Part shown: positions 44,492 to 52,413 of the stretch, one piece after another | Numbering within the stretch: position 1 is the stretch's first letter | How the letters are laid out: every line of letters begins with the position of its first letter | Assembly (NCBI GenBank): GCA_028749115.1 | Contig: JAQURD010000011.1 | Coordinates: 1-64,000 of the forward strand | From: Acidobacteriota bacterium | Lineage (GTDB): Bacteria > Acidobacteriota > Aminicenantia > Aminicenantales > Saccharicenantaceae | Length of the DNA stretch: 64,000 nucleotides | Direction: 5' to 3' | Notes under the pieces: model-generated | The model's database searches: none | Seen by the model: only the letters and a program-made list of their open reading frames with translations | Told to the model about the DNA's origin: nothing | Translations under genes and position numbers: made by a program

Positions 44492-45466
44492 TTATTCTTT
44501 TTGTTCTTCAATCAGGTCAAGGACTTCTTCTGAATCACGCCATTTTTCTCTTACTCTGACGCTTAACTCGAGGAAGACCCGGCTCTCCAGAATATCTTCT
44601 ATTTCTTTTCGAGCCTGGGTGCCGATGGTCTTGATCATCGAGCCGTGGCGCCCGATGATGATGCCTTTATGACTTTCCTTTTCGACCAGGATATCGGCTT
44701 TTATCCTGGTCAAAGGCTGGTTCCCTGATGAACTAGAGCCGGGACTTTCTTCTCCCTTCGGAGAACTATCCGACGCCCGAGGCCGCTCAATCGAGCGGAT
44801 AACCACAGCGGTGGTATAGGGCAATTCTTCTTCCACCAGATTCAAGATTTTCTCTCTGATTATTTCTGACAGCAGGAATCTTTCTGATTGGTCGGTTATT
44901 TCTTCATCCGAGTATATTTTTCCGGCCTGGGGCAAATAAGCATAGATTAAGTTTTCCAGAAGGTCGAGATTATCTCCCTTGAGAGCTGAGATGGGAATGA
45001 TTTCACGAAAAGGGAAAAGATCTTTGTATTTATCAATGACCGGCAATAATTTATCCTTTTTAACCAGGTCAATCTTGTTGATTAAGAGAAAAACCGGTGT
45101 CCTGACCTTTTTCAAGATATCGAGGACATATCTATCGCCCTGGCCGAATTTTTTATTGGCTTCGATCAGGAGCAGAATGAGATCAGCTGTTTCCAGCGAG
45201 GAATAAACATAATTCATCATCCTTCTGTTCATCAGATGCAAGGGTTTATGGATGCCAGGATTATCAATAAAAATAATCTGTCCCCGGCTGGTGGTTTTGA
45301 TACCGAGCAGGCTGATTCTTGTCGTCTGAGGCTTGTTTGAGACGATAGCAATTTTCTGTCCCAGGAGAGCGTTAAGCAAAGTTGATTTACCGCTATTGGG
45401 CCGCCCGACCAGAGCTACATAACCTGTGCGAAACTGTTCTTCTTTCTCTTTTTTTCTGGCTGGCAT
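44492..45466 (-). CDS. era: GTPase Era
   Basis: The protein has 324 residues. G1 is VGRPNSGKSTLLNALLG, G3 is DNPG (FIDNPGIH), and G4 is NKID, followed by the KH domain with IIGRHGSMIKTIGTQAR. It binds the 3' end of 16S rRNA and helps assemble the 30S subunit. It is the last gene of the phoH-7TM-HD-ybeY-corC-era operon. A Ser/Pro/Gly-rich insert (ASDSSPKGEESPGSSSSGNQ) lies between the GTPase and the KH domain, and is not part of typical Era. Confidence 0.95.
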   Translation of the reverse strand: MPARKKEKEEQFRTGYVALVGRPNSGKSTLLNALLGQKIAIVSNKPQTTRISLLGIKTTSRGQIIFIDNPGIHKPLHLMNRRMMNYVYSSLETADLILLLIEANKKFGQGDRYVLDILKKVRTPVFLLINKIDLVKKDKLLPVIDKYKDLFPFREIIPISALKGDNLDLLENLIYAYLPQAGKIYSDEEITDQSERFLLSEIIREKILNLVEEELPYTTAVVIRSIERPRASDSSPKGEESPGSSSSGNQPLTRIKADILVEKESHKGIIIGRHGSMIKTIGTQARKEIEDILESRVFLELSVRVREKWRDSEEVLDLIEEQKE

Positions 45467-45472
45467 ACTCTT

Positions 45473-46735
45473 CTATTCCTCTTGATCAGTTCCAGTTTGA
45501 GGTTCGGCGGCACTTCTGGTCAGCCGGACTTTTTTGATACTCTTCTCATCTACCTCTAGAACCTCAAAGGTCAGTCCAGCCATTTTCACTTTTTCACCCT
45601 TGCCAGGCAGCCGGCCAAGATATTGGTTGAGTAATCCATTGACCGTTAGATAATCAGCTTCGGCCAGGTCAATTTTCAACATCTCTTCCAGATCTTCAAT
45701 TTCAGTTTCTCCGCTCACCAGGTAAGTGTCTGGCTTTTCAACTATGATCTGCGGTTCTTCCAGATCATATTCATCCTGAATATCACCGACTATTTCTTCC
45801 AGGAGGTCTTCCATAGTGACCAGGCCGGCTACTCCTCCATATTCATCAACCACCACGGCCATTTTTTGCCTGACCTTTTTGAATTCTTTCAGGAGTTCTT
45901 TGACCAGCATGGTTTCGGGCACAAACAGGACTGGCCTGACCAGAAAATCAATCTTCCGGCTGGCCTCCTTCTCATCAGTAAATTCAAGCAGATCTTTGGC
46001 CATGACCATGCCTTCCATATTATCAAGGCGGTCTCTATAGACGGGAATTCTGGAATATTTTTCGCGGCTGATTAACTCTTTTAGCTCTCCAATGGTTGCC
46101 TCCCGTTCAGTGGCGATTATTTTCGTTCTGGGCGTCATAATTTCCCGCACAGTCCGGTCTCCGAATTCAACGACTCCCCGCAGGAGTTCATTCTGATCTC
46201 TTTCGATAATGCCTTCTTCGGTGGCTTCATCAATGAAAGTATTTATCTCCTGATCAGAGGCTTCGTGGTTCTTTTCATCTGCCTGCCTTTTTTCCTCTTT
46301 TTTTAATAAAAAGCGGGGCAAGATCAAAGCAGGTGACAGGAGCCAGATCAAAGCACGTAAGGCTGGCAAAAAAATGAGCAGCCCCCGTTCTCCCAGGAGA
46401 AAAAGAACCAGCCGGGGTAAATAATCAAAAAGAATCAGATATATTAAAATCAGCACCAGAAAAAGCCATAAGGGCCACAGATTGAATTTTGGCCAGAGAA
46501 GAAAGGCATAGACTAAAAAGGCCAGAAAGAAAAACATCCGGGCATAGTCAACGGCTATCTTCAGTTCATCATAGTGATCAAGAACTTTTTGCTTGACCTG
46601 GCTTTGTCGTTTCCCCAGAAGACGGGAGAAACCAATCCGGGAATAGTAGGAAAAAACCGTATAAAATAGCGACATAAGAAAGCAGAAAAAGGCACTGATT
46701 AGCAGGCCAGCTACTTCCAGAGAAGATTCTGTCAT
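45473..46735 (-). CDS. CorC/HlyC-type CBS-domain membrane protein
   Basis: The protein has 420 residues. The N-terminal DUF21-like part has four hydrophobic helices (LLISAFFCFLMSLFYTVF, FFFLAFLVYAFLLWP, WLFLVLILIYLILFDYL, LIFLPALRALIWLLSPAL). Two CBS domains follow (REIMTPRTKIIA..., VAVVDEYGGVAGLVTMEDLLE), and a C-terminal CorC_HlyC domain closes it. Likely a magnesium or cobalt efflux regulator, though the substrate is unproven. The start overlaps the ybeY stop by four bases (ATGA). Confidence 0.88.
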   Translation of the reverse strand: MTESSLEVAGLLISAFFCFLMSLFYTVFSYYSRIGFSRLLGKRQSQVKQKVLDHYDELKIAVDYARMFFFLAFLVYAFLLWPKFNLWPLWLFLVLILIYLILFDYLPRLVLFLLGERGLLIFLPALRALIWLLSPALILPRFLLKKEEKRQADEKNHEASDQEINTFIDEATEEGIIERDQNELLRGVVEFGDRTVREIMTPRTKIIATEREATIGELKELISREKYSRIPVYRDRLDNMEGMVMAKDLLEFTDEKEASRKIDFLVRPVLFVPETMLVKELLKEFKKVRQKMAVVVDEYGGVAGLVTMEDLLEEIVGDIQDEYDLEEPQIIVEKPDTYLVSGETEIEDLEEMLKIDLAEADYLTVNGLLNQYLGRLPGKGEKVKMAGLTFEVLEVDEKSIKKVRLTRSAAEPQTGTDQEE

Positions 46736-47181
46736 CTGGCTTCCTGCCCGCTGATTGCTTCCGATTTATAATTGTTTAGCAGAAGAAGCCTGACTTTTTC
46801 TTCCTCTTCTTCCAGGCCGGCCGAATGTTCAAAGCCGAGTAAATGGAGAAAACCATGGATGGCTAGAATCTCCAGCTCACGGCTTAGCGAGTGGTTGTGA
46901 CTTTTGGCCTGCCGCCTGGCCACCTGAGGACAGATGATAATATCACCTAAATAATATTTGCCGTCCGGCCACTTTTCTTTCATGGTAAAACTCAGGACGT
47001 CAGTCGGCTTATCCTGATGGCGGTATTTTCGATTAAGGTTCTGCATAGCCCGTGTACCGACAAAGCTGACCACGACTTCTGCCTGCGGCATTTTATATCT
47101 CCGGCTTAACTTGTCCAGCAGGATTTTAATTTTTCTCCTGGGGACCGGATTTTTCCTCAGGTTGCTTATTATTGTGACCAT
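46732..47181 (-). CDS. ybeY: YbeY endoribonuclease
   Basis: The protein has 149 residues. The zinc motif HGFLHLLGFEHS (HxxxHxxxxxH) is intact, as is the N-terminal TDVLSFTM region. YbeY matures the 3' end of 16S rRNA and takes part in ribosome quality control. The start at MVTIISN overlaps the 3' end of the upstream 7TM-HD gene by 56 bases; the N-terminal residues in the overlap (NPVPRRKIK) fit the family, so the overlap is likely genuine. Confidence 0.93.
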   Translation of the reverse strand: MVTIISNLRKNPVPRRKIKILLDKLSRRYKMPQAEVVVSFVGTRAMQNLNRKYRHQDKPTDVLSFTMKEKWPDGKYYLGDIIICPQVARRQAKSHNHSLSRELEILAIHGFLHLLGFEHSAGLEEEEEKVRLLLLNNYKSEAISGQEAR

Positions 47182-49531
47182 TGTCCTTTTTTACTTCTTC
47201 CTTCTTATCGGTTTTATCTGTCTTCTCAGTTTTATCAGTTTTCTTTTCAAAATCAAAGCCCGGGTAGGTTGGCCGCGGATGATAAATAGCATAAAGGGTA
47301 GTCAGGTAAGAATTGGCAATAACCCGCAGTTCCTTGAGGGAGAAACCGCATTCATCAAGCTGACCGTCCTGAAGCTGGGTATTAAAAATCTCAGTAATGA
47401 CCCGTTTTAGGTTTTCTCTGGTCGGAGATTTAAGACTTCTGGCGGCTGCTTCCACTGAATCGGCCAGCATGATTAAGCCGGCTTCTTTACTTCTGGGCAG
47501 CGGCCCTGGATAGCGGAAATCTTCAACCTCAATTTTATGAAGTTCAGGGTCATATCTTTCTTTGGCTTTGTGATAAAAATAGCGGACAATTGATGTGCCG
47601 TGGTGCTGAGAAATTATATCAATAATTCTTCTGGGCAGCCTGACCTTTCTGGCCATTTCCACTCCTTCCCGCACATGATTGACAATGACCAAAGTGCTGA
47701 GCGAGGGAGTCAACTCGCGGTGAATATCATAACCGGGGATTTGATTCTCACTGAAATATTCTGGCCGTTTGAGTTTTCCCAGATCATGATAGAGGCCAGC
47801 TGCTCTGACCAGAACAGAATCAGCTTTGATCACCTCAGCCGCTTTTTCAGCCAGGGTGGCGACAATTAGCGAATGATGATAGGTTCCTGGTGCCTCCAGG
47901 GCTAATCGCCGGAAAACTGGCAGGTCGGAATTGCTGAGTTCATACAGTTTGGAGGGCGTCAGAAAACCAAAAATGCTTTCGAAAACTGGCATTAAGACAT
48001 AAGCGATAGCTGCACTGAGCAATCCGCCTATCAGGCTGCTCACCAGTTCAGTGCTTAAGATTGACAGGTTCTCAAAACTCTGTTTTATCAAATGGAAAAT
48101 TAAAACCAGGATGACCTGGAAAGGAGCTACAACCATCAGCCCGGTTTTTAAGACAGTGCTCCGGCTCTGCGGGAAAAAGTATTTCAGGCCATAAATTACT
48201 GAGACTCCACCCAGCAGGATGTAGATAATTAAGAAGTAATCTCCATTGAGGAGATAACCAGTTAGCAGGCTATTGATGACACAATAGACCACGGCTGTCT
48301 CAGCTGAAGTGGCCAGAGTGATAAGAAAAGCTCCAAACTGCAGGGGAAAAGCAAAAATTAGAGCTTCTTTCTCCAACATGAGAGGAGTGGCTGAATGGCT
48401 TAAAGCTTCGGCCAGAAAAAGGCTGGCTTTGGTGACCAGAAAACTCAGGAAAAGAGTTAGCCCCATCATGGTCAGAATGGATAACTTGTTTTCTGCTTTT
48501 GAAACCGGTTCAATAACCAGCCAGATAAAATAGAAAAGGATGAAGTATAAAATGGCCAGGCCGGAGAAATTGAATAACCAGTGTGGCTGATGGCTGATCT
48601 TCTGATTAATCAGTATAATTTGCCTAAGATGTTCAGAAGTTACTTCATCGCCTTTTCTGATGATGACCTTGCCTTTCTTAATGGTGTAAAAAACTGACTC
48701 AACTGAATTTCTGATTTTGAGTTTTCTGGCTTCGGTTTCAGCCTGGTCATAACTGATGGTTGGAGAGAGCAGAACTGGCAGCCATGATTTTAGAATTGAT
48801 TTTGTTCGCGGCGGCAATTCCAGGGCTTCAACTTCAGACAGGAGATTCTGCCTGGCCTCTTTCATGTCAATAACTTCTCCCGCCTTAAGCAGTTTTTCTT
48901 CCTTGCCTCTGATGATTAGAAGTCCTTTTTCAAATTCACCGTGGTTCATTAGCTCCCGCGATAAAACTATCTCCTTGTTCAGGCTTGAAGCCATAATTTG
49001 AGAGGAAAGATTTTCCAGCTCGACCGGAAACTTTAACTTAAGTAACTGGTCAAGAGTCTGGTCGTCAAGATCAATAGTCAAATTTTCAGAAAGTTGCCTT
49101 TGTAGTTCTTTGATGGTTGAGGCTGTCGGTCTGGCCGCTGCTGCCCGGCCAAGAGCAAACATCTGTTTTATTTTTTCCTGGACACTCGAAATAATTCTCT
49201 CGTTATGGAAATATACGGGCGGAACGGTACTTTCTGCCTGGCTCCTTCTTTTTTCAGTTGCCTGAATATCCTCTACAGTAATTTCAACCGGAGAAGTGAT
49301 ATCTTTAGTGGCAATTTCACCGACCTTGATCTGAGGCAAAGGTCTGGCCGGGAAAAAAGAAATGACAAAGGAGAGCAGAAGTGAAAAAATAGTTATATAA
49401 AAAAAGGGACTAGAAACGACTTTTTTAATCCAGGAAAGGTTTTCTTTCGAATCCGGCGGCGCCTTTTTCCGGAAAGGTATAATTTCATCGTTTTTAAATA
49501 AGCGCAACTGGCGGAAATGAATGATTTTCAT
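47126..49531 (-). CDS. 7TM-HD phosphodiesterase (PgpH type)
   Basis: The protein has 801 residues. An extracytoplasmic segment after the first helix (about residues 55-320, with TVPPVYFHNE and GKVIIRKGDEVTSE) is followed by six or seven membrane helices. Then comes an HDIG-type domain with YHDLGKLKRPEYFSENQ, PGTYHHS and QHHGTSIVRYFY. PgpH degrades cyclic-di-AMP in Firmicutes; that assignment here is by homology. A long charged C-terminal tail (KTDKTEKTDKTDKK) is low complexity. It lies 12 bases downstream of phoH. Confidence 0.9.
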   Translation of the reverse strand: MKIIHFRQLRLFKNDEIIPFRKKAPPDSKENLSWIKKVVSSPFFYITIFSLLLSFVISFFPARPLPQIKVGEIATKDITSPVEITVEDIQATEKRRSQAESTVPPVYFHNERIISSVQEKIKQMFALGRAAAARPTASTIKELQRQLSENLTIDLDDQTLDQLLKLKFPVELENLSSQIMASSLNKEIVLSRELMNHGEFEKGLLIIRGKEEKLLKAGEVIDMKEARQNLLSEVEALELPPRTKSILKSWLPVLLSPTISYDQAETEARKLKIRNSVESVFYTIKKGKVIIRKGDEVTSEHLRQIILINQKISHQPHWLFNFSGLAILYFILFYFIWLVIEPVSKAENKLSILTMMGLTLFLSFLVTKASLFLAEALSHSATPLMLEKEALIFAFPLQFGAFLITLATSAETAVVYCVINSLLTGYLLNGDYFLIIYILLGGVSVIYGLKYFFPQSRSTVLKTGLMVVAPFQVILVLIFHLIKQSFENLSILSTELVSSLIGGLLSAAIAYVLMPVFESIFGFLTPSKLYELSNSDLPVFRRLALEAPGTYHHSLIVATLAEKAAEVIKADSVLVRAAGLYHDLGKLKRPEYFSENQIPGYDIHRELTPSLSTLVIVNHVREGVEMARKVRLPRRIIDIISQHHGTSIVRYFYHKAKERYDPELHKIEVEDFRYPGPLPRSKEAGLIMLADSVEAAARSLKSPTRENLKRVITEIFNTQLQDGQLDECGFSLKELRVIANSYLTTLYAIYHPRPTYPGFDFEKKTDKTEKTDKTDKKEEVKKDNGHNNKQPEEKSGPQEKN

Positions 49532-49543
49532 CTGATTTTATGG

Positions 49544-50488
49544 TTAAAGCGATTGAGCTTCTGACCTGGCATAGGCCTTGATAATTCTGGCTACCAGAGA
49601 GTGACGGACCACATCTTTTTCAGTAAAGTAAATGAAAGCAATCTCTTTGATTGGAGACAGGACTTTAATAGCCTGGAGAACACCAGATTTCCTGGGTTGA
49701 GGAAGATCGATCTGAGTGATATCGGCTGTAACCACCAGCTTGGAATCAAAACCCAGCCTGGTGAGAATCATTTTCATCTGTTCCCGGCTGGTATTCTGGG
49801 CTTCGTCCAGAATGATAAAAGCATTATTTAAAGTCCGGCCTCTCATATAGGCTAATGGGGCAATTTCAATTATTCCCTTTTCGAGCAGACGACTGGCCTG
49901 CTCAGAGGTAGTCAAATCAAATAAGGCATCATATAATGGCCTCAGGTAGGGATTGACTTTTTGAAACATATCGCCCGGTAAAAAGCCCAATTTTTCTCCT
50001 GCTTCCACCGCTGGCCTGGTCAGGATAATGCGGTTAACCTGTTTAGTCTGCAAATAAGACAGGGCGAGAGCCATGGCCAGGTAAGTTTTGCCTGTCCCGG
50101 CCGGGCCGATACCGAAAACCAGATCATATTCTTTTATGGCTTCCATGTACTCTTTCTGGTTAAGACTTTTAGGAGCAACGGATTTCCGCTGAAGATAAAG
50201 CAGATCAGCCGGCTCATAATCTTCCAGTTGACCGTGGTTTCCTTCCATCAGATCAAGAGCTATCTGGAAATCTTCTTCTTTCAATTTGTAGCCTTTTTCT
50301 TCCAGCTCCTGAAGCTTATCAAAAAAGCTCCTGGCCAGCTGAACTTTTTCTGCCTGGCCTTCAATGGTAAGCTTATCACCCCGGAGAGACAGGCTGATAC
50401 CTAAGCGGTTTTCCAGACGTTTAAGGCTTTTATCAAGGCTGCTGGAGTAAGAAATTCCCTGGACAAAATGGCGGGTAGCTTTTTCCAT
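49544..50488 (-). CDS. phoH: PhoH family ATPase
   Basis: The protein has 314 residues. An N-terminal KH-like nucleic-acid-binding segment (about 1-70) is followed by a helicase-like ATPase: Walker A GPAGTGKTYLAMALA, Walker B FIILDEAQNTSREQMKM, and TRLGFDSKLVVTADITQIDLP. It is proposed to be an RNA helicase or RNase regulator tied to ribosome or phosphate stress; its role with YbeY is inferred from conserved neighbourhood. First gene of the operon. Confidence 0.93.
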   Translation of the reverse strand: MEKATRHFVQGISYSSSLDKSLKRLENRLGISLSLRGDKLTIEGQAEKVQLARSFFDKLQELEEKGYKLKEEDFQIALDLMEGNHGQLEDYEPADLLYLQRKSVAPKSLNQKEYMEAIKEYDLVFGIGPAGTGKTYLAMALALSYLQTKQVNRIILTRPAVEAGEKLGFLPGDMFQKVNPYLRPLYDALFDLTTSEQASRLLEKGIIEIAPLAYMRGRTLNNAFIILDEAQNTSREQMKMILTRLGFDSKLVVTADITQIDLPQPRKSGVLQAIKVLSPIKEIAFIYFTEKDVVRHSLVARIIKAYARSEAQSL

Positions 50489-50553
50489 CTTAAAAGGTTA
50501 ATTACCTCTTTCCTGCATTATCTTATTTGAGAAATATCATCGAATCTAAAAAA

Positions 50554-50582
50554 ATTAAATCACGCCTCTCAGGTTTTGTCAA
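50554..50582 (-). promoter_or_regulatory. Promoter of the phoH operon
   Basis: The minus strand reads TTGACA (50582-50577), 17 bases, TTTAAT (50559-50554), giving a leader of about 60 bases. Confidence 0.55.
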
Positions 50583-50675
50583 GGAAGCCTCAGCCCTTCG
50601 GCCAGAAGTGTGGTGCTCGGGCTAAGAAAATATAGTGGTAACTCTTTTAAAGACAATGAGTTAGGCAAAAAGTTA

Positions 50676-50851
50676 GCCTGCCAGCATAACCGGGAGGAAT
50701 TTTTATCGTCAATTTATTTGATTTGCAGGCGCCCGGGGTAAGGGGTGTTGAGGCTAAAAATAGAAGGCATCAGTCCCGGTAGGGCGGAGGAGAAAGACAG
50801 ACCAGGAGGGGTGGTCGCGGCCTGGTGCTTATCTGGCACCTGAACGCCTGC
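50676..50851 (+). ncRNA. Structured leader candidate before the sulfate-activation genes
   Basis: GCAGGCG (50725-50731) pairs with CGCCTGC (50845-50851), closing a domain of about 127 nt. Inside it are GCCC/GGGC (50731-50734 with 50082-range partner 50782-50785), GGG/CCC (50735-50737 with 50775-50777), GACC/GGTC (50800-50803, 50813-50816) and GGTGC/GCACC (50824-50828, 50836-50840). GCCTGC at 50676-50681 can pair with the same GCAGGC, giving two exclusive structures. No known riboswitch motif was recognised. Confidence is limited because pairings were found by eye, without covariation. Confidence 0.4.
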
Positions 50852-50964
50852 AAGACAGGTTCTATTTATTAATTTCTGAAGCCTTCGGTCTTAATCCAGC
50901 TTGAAACCTGAAAGCAGTTGAAAAAAAGTTCAGTCTGTTATATAAAACTTGCTCAGGAGGAACA

Positions 50965-51180
50965 ATGGAAAAAGAATTTACTTCAGTTTCCATTCCGACT
51001 TCTATCTATAAAAAAATTGAAGAAAAAATAAAGGGGACAGAAATAAGCTCGGTTTCAAGCTATGTGACAAAAATTTTAAGGGAAAACCTGACAAAAGAAG
51101 AGGAAAACAAAGAGGTCTTTACGCCTGAAGAAGAGGAAAAAATTAAAGAAAGGCTAAAAGCTCTCGGCTATATCGACTGA
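50965..51180 (+). CDS. Ribbon-helix-helix (CopG-like) protein
   Basis: The protein has 71 residues. The N-terminal strand TSVSIPTSIY and helices KKIEEKIKG and VSSYVTKILRENL match the ribbon-helix-helix DNA-binding fold. A charged segment and the C-terminal LKALGYID tail follow. It starts the unit that includes sat, with CTCAGGAGG upstream. It may regulate that unit. Its C-terminal LKALGY tail resembles tails seen in alkaline-phosphatase-superfamily enzymes, which may be a chance similarity. Confidence 0.6.
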   Translation: MEKEFTSVSIPTSIYKKIEEKIKGTEISSVSSYVTKILRENLTKEEENKEVFTPEEEEKIKERLKALGYID

Positions 51181-51224
51181 GAAGCGGCTTTCAGCCAGCC
51201 AACCCGCTAGTTAAGGAGAAAATC

Positions 51225-52373
51225 ATGGTTAGTCCACACGGAGGTAAGCTAACCAATTGCCTCCTGGAGGAAAGAGAAAGACAAAAAGTTCTGAATGATA
51301 TTGACCGCCTGCCTTCTCTGACCATTGATGCTGATCTTTTATCCGATGTCGAAAATATTGCTACCGGTGTCTATTCGCCGCTTAAAGGCTTTTTGACCCG
51401 TTCTGATTTTGAGAGTGTTCTAAAACAAATGAGACTCGGCAATGATTTAGCCTGGACTATTCCCATTGTTCTTGATGTTGACCGTGAAACAGCTAGCCGG
51501 CTAAAAATTGGAGGGAGGGTAGCCCTGGTGAGAGAAGATGGCCAGCCGGCAGCGGTGCTCAATCTTGAGGACAAATATTCTTATGATAAAGAAGAATTTG
51601 CCTCCAGGATTTATGGCACAACTGATCTGAAACATCCGGGAGTGGCCAGATTGTCGGAGATGAAAGAAATTTTACTTGGTGGCAGGCTGGAAGTGATAAA
51701 TCTCTCTCCAGCCCCTTTTGATCGCTATTACCTGTCACCACGCGAAACGAGGATTCTTTTCCGGGAAAAAGGCTGGAAAACAGTGGTCGGTTTTCAAACG
51801 CGAAATACACCCCACCTGGGCCATGAATATGTTCAAAAGACTGCTTTGACCTTTACTGATGGTCTCTTTATTAACCCGGTCATCGGTCGCAAGAAAAAGG
51901 GTGATTTTAAAGATGAGGTCATTCTGGCTGCCTACGAAGAGCTTATCAAGCACTATTACCTTAAAGACCGGGCGGTCATGGCCATCTTAAAGATGGAAAT
52001 GCGTTATGCCGGGCCGCGGGAGGCCATTCATCACGCTATTATCAGAAAGAACTTTGGCTGCACTCATATTATCATCGGACGGGATCATGCCGGCGTCGGG
52101 AATTATTATCCGCCCTATGCTGCCCAGGAAATCTTTGACGAGTTCTCTGACCTGGGCATTGTCCCGCTTTTCTTCAAGTCTTTCTTTTTCTGCCGGAAAT
52201 GTCAGTCGGTGGAAAATGAAAAAACCTGTCCTCACGACCAGTCCGAGCATGTAGAATTCTCCGGAACCAGAATCAGAGAAATGCTGGTTAAAGGAGAAGT
52301 GCCACCGCCAGAGTTAATGCGGCCGGAAGTGGCCAGGGTGATCTTGTCCTTTAAGCAGCCTTTTAATGATTGA
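51225..52373 (+). CDS. sat: Sulfate adenylyltransferase (ATP sulfurylase, Sat type)
   Basis: The protein has 382 residues. Active-site motif GFQTRNTPHLGHEY (QTRNP..H..H family), and RDHAGVGNYYPPYAAQ for AMP binding, are present. The C-terminus has a Cys pair region (CRKCQS...CPHD) that binds zinc in some members. It makes adenosine 5'-phosphosulfate from sulfate and ATP. AGGAGAAAATC precedes the ATG. Downstream lie a phosphatase-superfamily gene and cysC in the same direction. Confidence 0.93.
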   Translation: MVSPHGGKLTNCLLEERERQKVLNDIDRLPSLTIDADLLSDVENIATGVYSPLKGFLTRSDFESVLKQMRLGNDLAWTIPIVLDVDRETASRLKIGGRVALVREDGQPAAVLNLEDKYSYDKEEFASRIYGTTDLKHPGVARLSEMKEILLGGRLEVINLSPAPFDRYYLSPRETRILFREKGWKTVVGFQTRNTPHLGHEYVQKTALTFTDGLFINPVIGRKKKGDFKDEVILAAYEELIKHYYLKDRAVMAILKMEMRYAGPREAIHHAIIRKNFGCTHIIIGRDHAGVGNYYPPYAAQEIFDEFSDLGIVPLFFKSFFFCRKCQSVENEKTCPHDQSEHVEFSGTRIREMLVKGEVPPPELMRPEVARVILSFKQPFND

Positions 52374-52413
52374 TTGAGGATTAAAACCGGTTAGATAATG
52401 AAAGGTAGCTGAA

